Assembly (NCBI GenBank): GCA_002490835.1
Contig: DKUU01000014.1
Coordinates: 1 to 64,000 of the forward strand
Direction: 5' to 3'
Source of the DNA: Lachnospiraceae bacterium UBA7196
Lineage (GTDB): Bacteria; Bacillota; Clostridia; Lachnospirales; Lachnospiraceae
Length of the DNA: 64,000 bases
Below are positions 17,474 through 27,460 of this stretch, in pieces (position 1 is the first letter of the stretch; each line of letters begins with the position of its first letter). A model generated the notes under the pieces. It had not been told where the DNA came from. It made no database searches and saw only the letters and a program-made list of their open reading frames with translations. A program made the translations under genes and the position numbers.

Positions 17474-18418
17474 ATGAAAAAGAAAACAGAGGCGAAGCGG
17501 TATAAAGCACCGTTTGTAAAGACGGTCAAAAAACATTGGATGCTGCTTCTGATGCTGGCGCCGGCAGTGTTCTATGTGATCTTATTCAATTACATACCGA
17601 TGACGGGCATCGTACTGGCCTTTAAAAAGTACCAGTATGCGGGAGGTATTTACGGTTCACCCGGAAACGGACTTAACAATTTTAAGGCGCTGATGATATC
17701 CGGAAAGCTCGGACAGGTGACGCGCAATACGCTGCTTTACAACATTGCTTTTATCGCCCTTGGCGTTGTCTGCGAGATGGGGAGCGCAATCCTGTTAAAC
17801 GAGCTGCTGAACAAATATTTTAAGAAAATAGCGCAGTCCTTCATGTTCCTGCCTTATTTTATCAGCTGGGTCGTGGCGGGCGCGATCATGTACAATATTT
17901 TCAATTATGAGAGAGGCGTGTTCAATCATATTCTGACATGGCTTGGCATGAATCCCTTCGATCTTTACAATACGCCGGGCGCATGGCCGCCGGTGCTGAT
18001 CTTCTTAAAACTCTGGAAAGGAACGGGGTACGGTTCCGTCGTCTATCTGGCCGCGATCACGGGGCTGGATCAGGAAATGTTCGAGGCGGCGGAGATCGAC
18101 GGCGCAAACGCATGGCAGAGGATCCGTTATCTGACCATTCCGTCCCTAAGGCCGACCATGATGATTCTGGTATTGCTTGCAATCGGTAATATCTTCCGCG
18201 GCGACTTCGGATTGTTCTACCAGACCGTAAAGAGCAGCGCGCTCTTACAGCCGATGACGGATATCATTGATACCTATGTATTCCGTCTGCTGATCGATAC
18301 GGGCGATATCGGCGTTTCTGCCGCAGCGGGTCTTTATCAGTCGATCCTCTGCCTGATCACGATCACGCTATGTAACAAGCTGGTGAAAAAAGTCAATCCG
18401 GACTACGCACTATATTAA
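17474..18418 (+). CDS. ABC sugar transporter permease (LplB family)
   Basis: About 314 residues from the ATG following GGGAGAGG; an upstream in-frame start would add an unlikely basic leader that runs through the operator. Roughly six transmembrane segments and the cytoplasmic EAA loop (EAAEIDGANAWQRIRYLTIP) identify a binding-protein-dependent CUT1-like permease. It forms a heterodimer with the next gene product. No ATPase is encoded nearby, so the pair probably uses a shared MsmK/UgpC-type ATPase, as is common for LplB/YtcP systems. Likely cargo is a galacto-oligosaccharide, judging from the enzymes downstream (inference). Confidence 0.93.
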   Translation: MKKKTEAKRYKAPFVKTVKKHWMLLLMLAPAVFYVILFNYIPMTGIVLAFKKYQYAGGIYGSPGNGLNNFKALMISGKLGQVTRNTLLYNIAFIALGVVCEMGSAILLNELLNKYFKKIAQSFMFLPYFISWVVAGAIMYNIFNYERGVFNHILTWLGMNPFDLYNTPGAWPPVLIFLKLWKGTGYGSVVYLAAITGLDQEMFEAAEIDGANAWQRIRYLTIPSLRPTMMILVLLAIGNIFRGDFGLFYQTVKSSALLQPMTDIIDTYVFRLLIDTGDIGVSAAAGLYQSILCLITITLCNKLVKKVNPDYALY

Positions 18419-18432
18419 GGGAGGTGGATACC

Positions 18433-19341
18433 ATGGCAAAAGCGATGACAAAGCACAAACGTCATATCAGCAAAGATGTGCTTTCGGTTAATATTTTGGG
18501 GTATGTGGTAATCGGTATTTTCGCATTGCTCTGTCTGCTGCCGTTTTACCTGATCATCGTAGCTTCCTTTACGGATGAGGCGTCCCTGATCCGCAACGGC
18601 TATCCGCTGATACCTACGGATGTCAGCATACAGAGTTACCTGTTATGTTTGAAAAATCCGGTGGCGATCCTGCGGGCCTATGGTACGACGGTCGGCGTTA
18701 CGGCAGTCGGGACTCTCCTGTCGGTGCTGCTTTCCACAATGACGGGTTATGTGCTGTCGCGTCAGGATTTTCCGTGGAGAAATAAATTTTCCTTCTTCTT
18801 TTTCTTCACTACGTTATTTAGCGGCGGATTGGTTCCGTGGTACATGATGTGCGTGCGGTATCTGAACTTTAAAAATACATACATCGCGATCATCCTGCCG
18901 CTGATGTTTTCGGTATGGAATATGATCATTGCGAAATCGTTCATGATGGGCATTCCCAGCGCCCTGACGGAGTCGGCAAAGATTGATGGCGCGAATGATT
19001 TTGTCATCTACGTAAAGCTCATCCTTCCGCTTAGTAAGCCGCTGATCGCGACGCTGAGTCTGTTCGCGGCACTGGCTTACTGGAACGACTGGTATAACTG
19101 CATGCTGTTCATCACGGATGAAAACAAATTCATGCTGCAATATTACCTGCAAAGGATATTAGGCAGTGCCGAGGCGATGCGTATCGTTGCGGAGAAATCC
19201 GGTATCGCGCTGCCGACGATTCCGCTTGAGAGTATGAAAATGTCGATGACGGTGATTGCGACCGGCCCCATTGTTTTGTTGTATCCTTTCGTGCAGCGCT
19301 ACTTCGTCAAAGGTCTTACGATCGGTGCGGTGAAGGGCTAA
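18433..19341 (+). CDS. ABC sugar transporter permease (YtcP/LplC family)
   Basis: About 302 residues; the ATG is preceded by GGGAGGTGG, which overlaps an unlikely GTG start at 18424. It has six predicted transmembrane helices and the EAA-type loop ESAKIDGANDFVIYVKLILP. It is the partner of the preceding permease, 14 bases downstream in the same operon, and ends with the family-typical C-terminus RYFVKGLTIGAVKG. Confidence 0.94.
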   Translation: MAKAMTKHKRHISKDVLSVNILGYVVIGIFALLCLLPFYLIIVASFTDEASLIRNGYPLIPTDVSIQSYLLCLKNPVAILRAYGTTVGVTAVGTLLSVLLSTMTGYVLSRQDFPWRNKFSFFFFFTTLFSGGLVPWYMMCVRYLNFKNTYIAIILPLMFSVWNMIIAKSFMMGIPSALTESAKIDGANDFVIYVKLILPLSKPLIATLSLFAALAYWNDWYNCMLFITDENKFMLQYYLQRILGSAEAMRIVAEKSGIALPTIPLESMKMSMTVIATGPIVLLYPFVQRYFVKGLTIGAVKG

Positions 19342-19399
19342 AAGCGGAAGTTATAAAAAGGGATCCTATTAATCAATTTCAATAAAAAGGAGAGAGGTT

Positions 19400-21079
19400 A
19401 TGAAAAAGAAAAAGTTTTTGGCAGTTACTTTAGCAACTTGTCTGGTCGTATCCATGCTGGCCGGCTGCGGCAATTCCGGCGGTGATTCCGCTTCGACGGG
19501 CGGCACGTCCACTGCGACAGACACAGCTTCCGACAGCGGCGCATCGGGCGGCAGCGACAGCGCGGCTCCTTCCGGGGATACCGCGGCGGCAGCTTCTCTG
19601 GACAGCCTGCCGGCGATCGGAGAAGGACAGATCGTGGCGTCGCCTGATTTCTATGCGGCAACCGATCTGAGTAAACCTTACACCGTCAATATGTATCTGA
19701 TCGGCGATACGCCTAACGACTGGGATAAGGTGCTGGGGATGGTAAACGATTACCTGAAGCCCTACAACACGGAGCTTGCGGTCACTTTCATGAGCTGGAG
19801 CGATTATCAGACCATGTACTCGCTGGTGCTTGCAGGCGGTGAGCAGGTAGACCTGATCTTTACGGCACCTTGGTGCTATATGTATACGGAGGCGGCGAAA
19901 GGTTCCTTCTATGAGCTGACGGATGATTTTATCGCGACCTATATGCCGCTTGCGAACAAATATCAGGATAAGGACAGCTGGAGTGAGACCACCCTTTCCG
20001 GTAAGACGGTCGCGGTGCCTTCCAACGTGGCGGCGGCAATGGGTAAGATCGTGGCGATTCGTCAGGACCTTGCAGATAAGCACGGTATTTCCGAGCTGAA
20101 GACTTGGGATGATTATATGAATTTCATGGTAACGATGGGCGAGAAGGAAACGCCGGAGAGCGGTATTTACGGTCTGGCTTCCTCAGTAGATAACAATGAG
20201 CTTTGGGACGTGTACCGTCAGCAGTTCGATACCTTCCTTGCACTCGACAGCGATTATTTCGACATGATCTATTCCTGGGACGGCGACCTTCCGAAAGCAG
20301 ATGAGATCACCACGTCCTACGAGACGGAGTGGTTCCGTAATTACGCGAAAGATATGAAGACGCTGGCGGATGCCGGCTGCTGGAGCCGCAGCGCGCTGAC
20401 CAATACCGTGACGGACGACGATGCTTTCGGCGCATTGCAGGGCGCTTCCATCGCATGGAACGGTTCCGTTATCACCTACGTGAAGCAGGCTGAGCAGAGT
20501 GACGGCGTAAAGTGTGCGCTTTATGATCTGACAACGGATCACCTTGTAGGATGCGAAGCGTTCTCCAACAACGATATGGCGATCGCGGCCGGTTCCAAGA
20601 ATCCGGAGCGCGCGGCAATGGTGCTTGACCTGATCAAGTTCGACACCTATCTGAACAGACTGCTGATCCTCGGTGTGGAAGGCGAGCATTACAGCATCGA
20701 TGCTGACGGATACTATACCGAGCTGGATAAATCCTCTGACTTTGCTGCTTATGCGATCTCCGCATCCTGGGCGATCAAGAACAGCGATCTGCACGAAGAC
20801 GGAGCGGATCCCCGTATGCAGGCGATCTCCGACGGCTGGGCATCGAGAGTGGAAAACAATCCGACCATTACCTTCGTGTTTGATACGACACCCGTTGATT
20901 CCTATGTGGCGGCTGTGAAGGTTGTGCTTAACGATTATGTTCCCATGCTGGAACTCGGTCTTGTGGACGATGTGGACAAAACACTGGATGAGATGATTCA
21001 GAAATGCTATGACTCCGGTCTGCAGGAAGTCAAAGACGAGTTCACCAAGCAGTATGAAGCATGGTACGCGACCCGCTAA
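19400..21079 (+). CDS. Extracellular sugar-binding lipoprotein of the ABC transporter
   Basis: 559 residues with a lipoprotein signal (lipobox LAGC, Cys23) followed by a Ser/Thr/Gly/Ala/Asp-rich linker (about 25-65) and a two-lobed solute-binding domain of the large family that accompanies LplB/YtcP permeases. It would be tethered outside the membrane and deliver oligosaccharides to the permeases. The gene follows directly with an AGGAGAGAGG ribosome binding site. A terminator-like hairpin follows, suggesting higher expression of the first three genes than of the enzymes. Confidence 0.93.
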   Translation: MKKKKFLAVTLATCLVVSMLAGCGNSGGDSASTGGTSTATDTASDSGASGGSDSAAPSGDTAAAASLDSLPAIGEGQIVASPDFYAATDLSKPYTVNMYLIGDTPNDWDKVLGMVNDYLKPYNTELAVTFMSWSDYQTMYSLVLAGGEQVDLIFTAPWCYMYTEAAKGSFYELTDDFIATYMPLANKYQDKDSWSETTLSGKTVAVPSNVAAAMGKIVAIRQDLADKHGISELKTWDDYMNFMVTMGEKETPESGIYGLASSVDNNELWDVYRQQFDTFLALDSDYFDMIYSWDGDLPKADEITTSYETEWFRNYAKDMKTLADAGCWSRSALTNTVTDDDAFGALQGASIAWNGSVITYVKQAEQSDGVKCALYDLTTDHLVGCEAFSNNDMAIAAGSKNPERAAMVLDLIKFDTYLNRLLILGVEGEHYSIDADGYYTELDKSSDFAAYAISASWAIKNSDLHEDGADPRMQAISDGWASRVENNPTITFVFDTTPVDSYVAAVKVVLNDYVPMLELGLVDDVDKTLDEMIQKCYDSGLQEVKDEFTKQYEAWYATR

Positions 21080-21144
21080 GAAAGTTTTGGGGCGGCCGTA
21101 TGCCGGGAACTGATAGCGGAATGAATGTAAGTTAGCAATAAAGA

Positions 21145-21210
21145 GGGGGCTGCCGCCAGCGGAGAAAGGAACATAGTAAGATTCCTAACCGGTGCGGCGG
21201 CTCCTTTTTT
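21145..21210 (+). terminator. Terminator or attenuator after the binding-protein gene
   Basis: An imperfect G/C-rich stem (GGGGGCTGCCGCC near 21145 with GCGGCGGCTCC near 21194) contains an inner GGAA/TTCC hairpin and ends in six T residues (21205-21210). Confidence 0.65.
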
Positions 21211-21278
21211 CACCAAAGGCCCGATGCGGCACATGGAGCAAAATAGACGTAAAAACTTAAAAGGAGTATGGCCGTAAT

Positions 21279-23801
21279 ATGAAGACCTGTTTATCCTGCA
21301 AAGGACCGCGATGCGTGGAGCATTTTGATTTTGACTGGTATTTTTATCACGGGGAAAAGGAACCGATACCCGGAGAAATTCATGTGGAAGCGTTTGAAAA
21401 AGTGCAGCTGCCGCATGACTGGAGCCTGTATTATCCGTTTGACGAACATGCGCCGTCCTGTGGCTCCGGAGGTTATGTGGAGACTGGCGTGGGATGGTAT
21501 CGGAAACGGTTTCGGCTTGCAAAGACCCCGGCCGCGGACGAGAAGATTTTTATCCGCTTTGACGGCGTCTATATGCTGGCTGACGTGTGGGTAAACGGCA
21601 GGAAGGCCGGGCGGCATATTTACGGGTACACACCCTTTGAATGGGATATCACGCGGCTTTTGAACGGAGAAGAAAATGTGATCGATGTGCGGGTGGATAA
21701 TTCCGCGCAGCCGGGCTCCAGATGGTATTCCGGTTCCGGCATCACAAGGGATGTGTGGCTGTATCGGGTAAAAGATGCTCATATACTGCCATACGGCGTA
21801 TGGATCAGACAGCCTGAGGTCAGTGAAAAGCAGGCGAAGCTGCGGATCGGGACAACATGCGCCCTTCCTGTCAAAGCAGCCGTATCGGAAGGCGAAAAGG
21901 CGGCGGATGGGGTGCCGGATCTGTCGGAGACGTATTTGATAGAAACAGAGATTTATACGCCGCAGGGGCAGCTTTGCGCGAAGGATGCCGTGAAAGTCCC
22001 CACAGGGAACGTGCAGGCGGAAACGGCGGAGGCTGCGCAGGAAAACGGCGCGGAAGAAAGCGGGGTAACGGCAGTTTTGTATCAGGATTTTGTCCTTGAT
22101 GATCCGACGCTCTGGACACCGGAGACCCCCTGCTTGTATGAGGTCGTCACAAAACTGTACCGGAACGATGTGCAGACGGACGAGGTACACACCCAGACAG
22201 GCCTGCGCAGTGCCGTTTTCCATGCGGAGAAAGGATTTTTGTTAAACGGAGTCCGCTGTAAATTAAACGGCGTCTGTCTGCATCATGACGGCGGCTGCGC
22301 GGGTGCGGCGGTGCCTGTCGAGGTCTGGGAAAGGCGGCTTTTGAAACTGAAAGCAATGGGAGCCAATGCGATCCGTACGGCGCATAATCCGCCGGATCCC
22401 GCGCTGCTTACGCTGTGCGATACCATGGGATTTCTGGTGATGGACGAGGCGTTTGACGAGTGGAAGATCTTAAAGGGCAAGGAATTTGGCAGCAATACCC
22501 ATGAGAGCAGGGGCTATTCGGAATGGTATGAAATCTGTTATGAAGAAGACCTGCGGACCATGCTTCTGCGGGACAGGAACCATCCCTGCATCGTGATCTG
22601 GAGCATCGGCAACGAGGTGCCGGACCAGCAGCAGGAAGACGGCTATCTGACGGCGAGGCATTTAAAAGAAATCTGTAAAACGTATGATCCGGACCGCTTC
22701 GTCACGCAGGCCAACGACCAGATCAGCTCGGAGCCTTATCCGGCCAAACTAACGTTTTTAAAGGAACTGGATGTGGTCGGCTATAATTACGTCGGAAGGT
22801 GGAGAAACCGTGCGGAGACCTTTTATGACGAGGACAAACGTTCCCATCCCGACTGGTGTGTGTTAGGAACGGAAAATGGCGGTACGGGCGGCATCCGGGG
22901 AGAATATCCGCTGGAGATGTCGGAGAAGGAAGGCTGGTGGCGGCGGCCCTATTACAGCGCGCCGGTGGAGAGCGGAAAGTTGCTGCGCTATACGATGTCC
23001 CACGATTATGTGGCCGGCGATTTTATGTGGACGGGCGTCGATTATCTGGGAGAAGCGCATTGGCCGGAACGTTCTTCCAGTGCGGGCGTACTCGATACCT
23101 GCGGTTTTGAAAAGGACGGATACTATTTTTATCAGAGTATCTGGAAGCGGGAGGAGCCGATGATCCACCTGCTGCCCCATTGGAATCAGGATGTGGAGAC
23201 GGGGACCATCCTGCCGGTGTTATGTTATACGAACTGCGACCGTGTAGAATTGTTCTTAAATGGGAAATCTTATGGGAAAAAGGCCTATGCTTATCCTTTT
23301 TACGGGATGTCGGAAGAATACGGACATTTTGAGAAGCCGCCGGCGGCCGTCACGACGGGGGATCTGTTTTTAAGCTGGGATGTGCCGTATGAGCCGGGCT
23401 GTATCGAGGCGGTGGGGTACCGCGGTAAAAACGAGGTCGTACGCGAAGTGGTGCACACAGCGGGAGAACCGAAGACATTGCGGGCATCCTGCTATCGGGA
23501 AAACCTTGCGGCGGACGGCAGGAGCGTCGGACAAATAGAGATAGCCGTCTTTGACGCGGCGGGAAATTTCTGCCCGCAGGCCGATTGCGCCGTTTCCTTC
23601 AAAGTGGAGGGGCCGGCAGACCTGATCGGCGTGGACAACGGGAATCCTAAAAGCCACGAGAGTATGAAAGGAAACAGGATTTTAGTATTTCACGGAAGGG
23701 CATTCGCGCTGGTCCGTTCTTTGGGCAGGGCAGGAGAATGTCTGATCCATGTAACAGCACAAGGCTTGCAGGGCGACAGCCTGAAAATCAGTTTCAGTTG
23801 A
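21279..23801 (+). CDS. Glycoside hydrolase family 2 (beta-galactosidase-like), cytosolic
   Basis: 840 residues with the GH2 layout: jelly-roll sugar-binding domain (about 20-180), Ig-like domain, a TIM barrel and C-terminal Ig-like domains. The acid/base is Glu446 in WSIGNE and the likely nucleophile Glu532 in LGTENGG. The MGANAIRTAHNPP segment is typical of family beta-galactosidases. There is no signal peptide, so it should act on imported oligosaccharides. Together with GH53 and the transporter, beta-galactosidase activity on galactan fragments is the likeliest role; another GH2 specificity cannot be excluded. Confidence 0.9.
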   Translation: MKTCLSCKGPRCVEHFDFDWYFYHGEKEPIPGEIHVEAFEKVQLPHDWSLYYPFDEHAPSCGSGGYVETGVGWYRKRFRLAKTPAADEKIFIRFDGVYMLADVWVNGRKAGRHIYGYTPFEWDITRLLNGEENVIDVRVDNSAQPGSRWYSGSGITRDVWLYRVKDAHILPYGVWIRQPEVSEKQAKLRIGTTCALPVKAAVSEGEKAADGVPDLSETYLIETEIYTPQGQLCAKDAVKVPTGNVQAETAEAAQENGAEESGVTAVLYQDFVLDDPTLWTPETPCLYEVVTKLYRNDVQTDEVHTQTGLRSAVFHAEKGFLLNGVRCKLNGVCLHHDGGCAGAAVPVEVWERRLLKLKAMGANAIRTAHNPPDPALLTLCDTMGFLVMDEAFDEWKILKGKEFGSNTHESRGYSEWYEICYEEDLRTMLLRDRNHPCIVIWSIGNEVPDQQQEDGYLTARHLKEICKTYDPDRFVTQANDQISSEPYPAKLTFLKELDVVGYNYVGRWRNRAETFYDEDKRSHPDWCVLGTENGGTGGIRGEYPLEMSEKEGWWRRPYYSAPVESGKLLRYTMSHDYVAGDFMWTGVDYLGEAHWPERSSSAGVLDTCGFEKDGYYFYQSIWKREEPMIHLLPHWNQDVETGTILPVLCYTNCDRVELFLNGKSYGKKAYAYPFYGMSEEYGHFEKPPAAVTTGDLFLSWDVPYEPGCIEAVGYRGKNEVVREVVHTAGEPKTLRASCYRENLAADGRSVGQIEIAVFDAAGNFCPQADCAVSFKVEGPADLIGVDNGNPKSHESMKGNRILVFHGRAFALVRSLGRAGECLIHVTAQGLQGDSLKISFS

Positions 23802-23820
23802 TAAACGGGAGGACTAAAAT

Positions 23821-24795
23821 ATGACACAGAAAGAAATAGCCGAAGCGCTGGGACTTTCGAAAACTACGGTGTCAAGGGCGCTTTCCGGGAAAGGCAGGAT
23901 CGGAGAAGAGACCATAAATAAGATTCGGAAATACATGAAAGAGCATCAGGTCAAAGAGGGTGGTCAGCCGACAAGGATGCTTGGCGTTGCGCTTCCGGCG
24001 GACAGCAATATCAATACCAATCACTTTTTTACGGAGTGTCTCTACGGCATCTGTGAAGCCGCATCCTATATGAATTATAACGTGCTGGTGATGAAGGTGA
24101 CGGAAACCGATATTTCGGAGATCATCAACGTGGTGGAAAGCGGGAAGATCGAAGCGGTCATTCTCACGAGGACCATGGAAAACGACAGGGCGATGCAGTA
24201 TCTGGAAAAAATAGGATTTCCGGTGGGACTGGCGGGACAGCATACCGGTGATAATGTGATCACGGTCGATATTGATAATCAGGGGGCGACAGAGCGGCTG
24301 GTCTCGCTGATGATCGCCAGAGGCATCAGACGGTTTGCACTGATTCTGGAAGAGATCAATTATGTGGTGAACCGCAGCCGTTATAACGGTTTTATGAATG
24401 CCCTGTTAAAAAACGGCATATCAGAGAAAAAGCAGTATATTTACACCGGTAAAGTCCACGATAATGTGATGGAAATGGTGATGTCCGACATCCTTTCCAA
24501 CAAAACGGACTGTATCGTCTGCGGCGACGACGAGCTATGTGTCAGGGTTATGTCGTGGCTGCAGGATCAGGGTTACCGAATCCCGCGGGATATTGCGATT
24601 GCATCGTTGTATAACGGTTCGGTGCTGAATCTGATGCGTCCTTCGGTCACGGCGATCGATACCTCAGCCAAGAGCGTCGGAACGGAACTTGGAAAACAGG
24701 TGTGTCACTATTTACAGGGCGAGCGGTATGAGAAAAGGACGCTGCTGGGATATGAGATACTGGTTCGTAAATCAACGGATAAATCAGGGAGTTAG
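23821..24795 (+). CDS. LacI-family transcriptional regulator
   Basis: 324 residues. The N-terminal helix-turn-helix (MTQKEIAEALGLSKTTVSRALSGKG ... as a family hallmark, residues 1-25 only partly quoted: KTTVSRALSG) is followed by a hinge and a periplasmic-binding-protein-like sugar-sensing domain (about 55-324). It lies between the two glycosidase genes in the same direction. It is the obvious candidate to bind the paired GCGCAAC/GTTGC palindromes upstream of the permease, with a galactose-containing saccharide as effector (inference). Confidence 0.93.
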   Translation: MTQKEIAEALGLSKTTVSRALSGKGRIGEETINKIRKYMKEHQVKEGGQPTRMLGVALPADSNINTNHFFTECLYGICEAASYMNYNVLVMKVTETDISEIINVVESGKIEAVILTRTMENDRAMQYLEKIGFPVGLAGQHTGDNVITVDIDNQGATERLVSLMIARGIRRFALILEEINYVVNRSRYNGFMNALLKNGISEKKQYIYTGKVHDNVMEMVMSDILSNKTDCIVCGDDELCVRVMSWLQDQGYRIPRDIAIASLYNGSVLNLMRPSVTAIDTSAKSVGTELGKQVCHYLQGERYEKRTLLGYEILVRKSTDKSGS

Positions 24796-24815
24796 GGAGA
24801 GAAAGGAGATAACAT

Positions 24816-25838
24816 ATGGGAAAAAATATGGTATACGGGGTCGATCTGGGGTGGCTTAGCCAGTTGGAAGAAAAGGGTGTGCGCTGGATCGATACCGAAA
24901 AAAATGAAGTCGAGCCGCTCGCGGCGATGAAGGAGATGGGAGCGGATGCGGTGCGGCTGCGCATTTTTGTCGATCCGCCGAAAGAAGCTTACTGGCAGAA
25001 GAATGAAGACACCGTCTGTATGCTCGGCTTCTGCGATGCGAAAAGCGTGCTTACCATGGGGGAGCGGGTAAAGGCGGCGGGTATGAAGCTGATGCTGGAC
25101 TTTCATTACAGTGACCATTTTGCGGATCCGGAGTATCAGGATATTCCGGAAGCATGGAAAAACGACGACGCGGAAAAGCTTACGGAGAGGGTATACGGAC
25201 ATACGAAGGAGGTCATGACGATGTTCGTGGAAAAGGGCGTCCGCCCGGACTGGGTGCAGGTCGGCAATGAGATCAATCCGGGTCTGCTTCTGCCGGCGGG
25301 CAGCGTAAAAGATCATCCGCAGCAGATGACGGCATTTTTAAATGCCGGATACGATGCGGTCAAGGAATGCTGTCCCGAATGTCAGGTGATCACCCATCTT
25401 TCCGCCGGCACCTATCCCGAATTTTGTGATCCGTTCTGGGATGTATTCTTTGAAAACGGCGGCAAAACGGATATCCTTGGCATATCGCATTATCCGTATT
25501 GGTATGCGCAGATCGCGTCGCGTACGGGGAAGAAGCAGGCGGAGCTTCTCTATAATCCGCTGATCCATTATGCCAAACGCTATCTAAAGCCGGTCATGGT
25601 CGTGGAAGTGGGCGGTCCGGAGACGGAGGAGGAGGAAACCTACCGGCTCCTGATGGATACGATGGAGGCGGTCAGTCAGGTCCCGGACGGACAGGGACTC
25701 GGTGTCTTTTACTGGGAGCCGGAAGTGGGCGCGGCGATTCTTCCCGACCGCTATCCGCTCGGCGCTTCGATCGCGGTTGACGATCATACGATACAGTTTA
25801 CGAAGGCGCTTTCGGCGTATCGGGATTTTGCAAAATAA
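24816..25838 (+). CDS. GH53 endo-beta-1,4-galactanase, without signal peptide
   Basis: 340 residues matching arabinogalactan endo-beta-1,4-galactanases: GVDLGWLSQLE at the N-terminus, RLRIFVDPP, LDFHYSDHFADP, acid/base Glu152 in VQVGNEINPG, and nucleophile Glu264 in MVVEVGGPE. The start follows AAAGGAGAT at ideal spacing. Most family members are secreted; this one begins directly with the catalytic domain and lacks any signal peptide, so it likely trims galacto-oligosaccharides inside the cell after import. Last gene of the locus, followed by a strong terminator. Confidence 0.93.
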   Translation: MGKNMVYGVDLGWLSQLEEKGVRWIDTEKNEVEPLAAMKEMGADAVRLRIFVDPPKEAYWQKNEDTVCMLGFCDAKSVLTMGERVKAAGMKLMLDFHYSDHFADPEYQDIPEAWKNDDAEKLTERVYGHTKEVMTMFVEKGVRPDWVQVGNEINPGLLLPAGSVKDHPQQMTAFLNAGYDAVKECCPECQVITHLSAGTYPEFCDPFWDVFFENGGKTDILGISHYPYWYAQIASRTGKKQAELLYNPLIHYAKRYLKPVMVVEVGGPETEEEETYRLLMDTMEAVSQVPDGQGLGVFYWEPEVGAAILPDRYPLGASIAVDDHTIQFTKALSAYRDFAK

Positions 25839-25858
25839 AACTTGCCGCAAATGGGGAA

Positions 25859-25903
25859 AACAAGTACAATGAGCGTATCGGAAAAGCCGTTGTACTTGTT
25901 TTT
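25859..25903 (+). terminator. Terminator of the galactan locus
   Basis: AACAAGTACAA (25859-25869) pairs perfectly with TTGTACTTGTT (25890-25900), followed by T residues. An outer inverted repeat, TGCCGCAAAT near 25843 and ATTTGCGGCA at 25916-25925, flanks it. Confidence 0.85.
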
Positions 25904-25997
25904 GATTCTATGAAAATTTGCGGCAGTGAAAATCATGGCAGATTGCCGCAGGCGGGCGACGATGTTTGCCGACGTCAGAAGGAGGCGGAAGAAGCGT

Positions 25998-27329
25998 ATG
26001 GAACGGGTGCTGTTAGTGGGCGCAAATTTAAATGACGGGGAAGACTATCAGGCATCCTTAGAGGAACTGGGGGCGCTGGCAAAGGCCTGCGATATGGAAG
26101 TGGCGGGCAGCGTCTGTCAGACGATCGAGACGGTGCATAAAGCCTTCTATATCGGTACGGGAAAGGTGGAAGAGGTCAAGGCGCTGGCCTTAGAATATGA
26201 CGTGGATGTCATAATTTTTGACAATTCCCTCTCTCCCATGCAGATGAGAAATTTGCAGGAGAAACTGGAAAAGCCGATCCTTGACAGGAGCGCGCTGATT
26301 TTAGAAATTTTTGCGGACCGGGCGCGTTCCCGCGAGGCGAAGCTGCAGGTGGAGACGGCCAGATTACAGTATATGCTGCCCCGTCTGGTGGGTCTTCACG
26401 CGGCGCTTTCCAGACAGGGCGGCGCGAGCGGCGCTATGAGCAACCGCGGCGCCGGTGAGAAAAAGCTGGAACTTGACAGGCGGGTGCTGGAGAGGCGGCT
26501 TACGGAACTGCGCAGGGAGTTAAAAGAGGTGGGAGACGAGCGCAATACGCAGAGGAAGCGGCGTGCCAGATCGGGCCTTCCCAGAGTGGCGCTGGTGGGG
26601 TATACCAATGCGGGCAAGTCTACGCTCCTAAACGCAATGCTCGACTGTTACGGGGCGGACGAGGCGGAGGAGGAGAAACGTGTGCTGGAGAAAGATATGC
26701 TCTTTGCCACGCTGGATACCACCGTGCGCCGGATCGAACCGGAGGGACATCATGCCTTTCTGCTCTCCGATACGGTAGGGTTTATACACAAACTGCCGCA
26801 TCATCTGGTGGACGCTTTTCGTTCTACGCTGGATGAGGCAAAGGAAGCGGATCTTTTGATTCAAGTGGTGGATTACAGCGATCCGCATTACAAAGAACAG
26901 ATTGCAGTCACGAACCGTACCCTGAAAGAACTTGGAGCGGAGGGCGTCCCCATGCTCTACGTCTACAATAAGGCGGATTTGGTTTCCGTAGATGCACTGC
27001 CGGGGCATTTCGGAGCAGACGAAAACAGGACGGCATGTCTGCCGGTGGTGGCAAAGGAGCGAGACAGATCGGAAGGCGACGCAATTTATTTGTCGGCAAA
27101 AAAGCGGATCGGACTGGAAGAACTGCTGGCCCTGATCGAGGATGCGCTGGCGGGCGGTTATGTGGAATGTACCCTGCTCATCCCTTACGCGGACGGCAGG
27201 GCGGTGTCCTATTTAAATGAGAATGCGGTGGTCTATGAAACGCAGTACGCGGAGGACGGCGTGCGCATGCGCGTGAACTGTAAGCGGGAAGATTACGGGT
27301 ATTATGAGAAGTATCTGCAGAAAAGCTAA
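25998..27329 (+). CDS. hflX: GTPase HflX
   Basis: About 443 residues from an ATG with an upstream GGAGG (25981); other in-frame starts upstream add a basic, unconserved leader. HflX N-terminal domain (about 1-170) with the glycine-rich GAGEKKLELDRR helical linker, then a G-domain with G1 GYTNAGKS, G3 DTVGF and G4 NKAD. The protein binds the large ribosomal subunit and splits or rescues stalled ribosomes in stress. Single gene between two unrelated loci. Confidence 0.94.
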   Translation: MERVLLVGANLNDGEDYQASLEELGALAKACDMEVAGSVCQTIETVHKAFYIGTGKVEEVKALALEYDVDVIIFDNSLSPMQMRNLQEKLEKPILDRSALILEIFADRARSREAKLQVETARLQYMLPRLVGLHAALSRQGGASGAMSNRGAGEKKLELDRRVLERRLTELRRELKEVGDERNTQRKRRARSGLPRVALVGYTNAGKSTLLNAMLDCYGADEAEEEKRVLEKDMLFATLDTTVRRIEPEGHHAFLLSDTVGFIHKLPHHLVDAFRSTLDEAKEADLLIQVVDYSDPHYKEQIAVTNRTLKELGAEGVPMLYVYNKADLVSVDALPGHFGADENRTACLPVVAKERDRSEGDAIYLSAKKRIGLEELLALIEDALAGGYVECTLLIPYADGRAVSYLNENAVVYETQYAEDGVRMRVNCKREDYGYYEKYLQKS

Positions 27330-27387
27330 GATTTTTGGATGGGAATAATCCGGACCGGCGCTTATGGGACGAACCCGTCTGTTTTTA

Positions 27388-27416
27388 TTGCACCGGCGTC
27401 CTTTATCCTTTATAAT
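27388..27416 (+). promoter_or_regulatory. Promoter of the aconitase-family gene
   Basis: TTGCAC (27388-27393), a 17-base spacer, then a perfect TATAAT (27411-27416). Confidence 0.7.
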
Positions 27417-27460
27417 AATTTAGGTAGCAGAAAAAAGATGTAACTAAAACTCACACAAGA

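Noticed and set aside
21268..21282. Five-codon frame ATGGCCGTAATATGA overlapping the GH2 start
   Set aside because: Its start lies one base after AAGGAG, too close for initiation, so it is unlikely to be a regulatory leader peptide.
25842..25925. Outer inverted repeat TGCCGCAAAT around the GH53 terminator as an operator
   Set aside because: The arms lie on either side of the terminator and the site is far from any core promoter; extension of the hairpin or chance is simpler.
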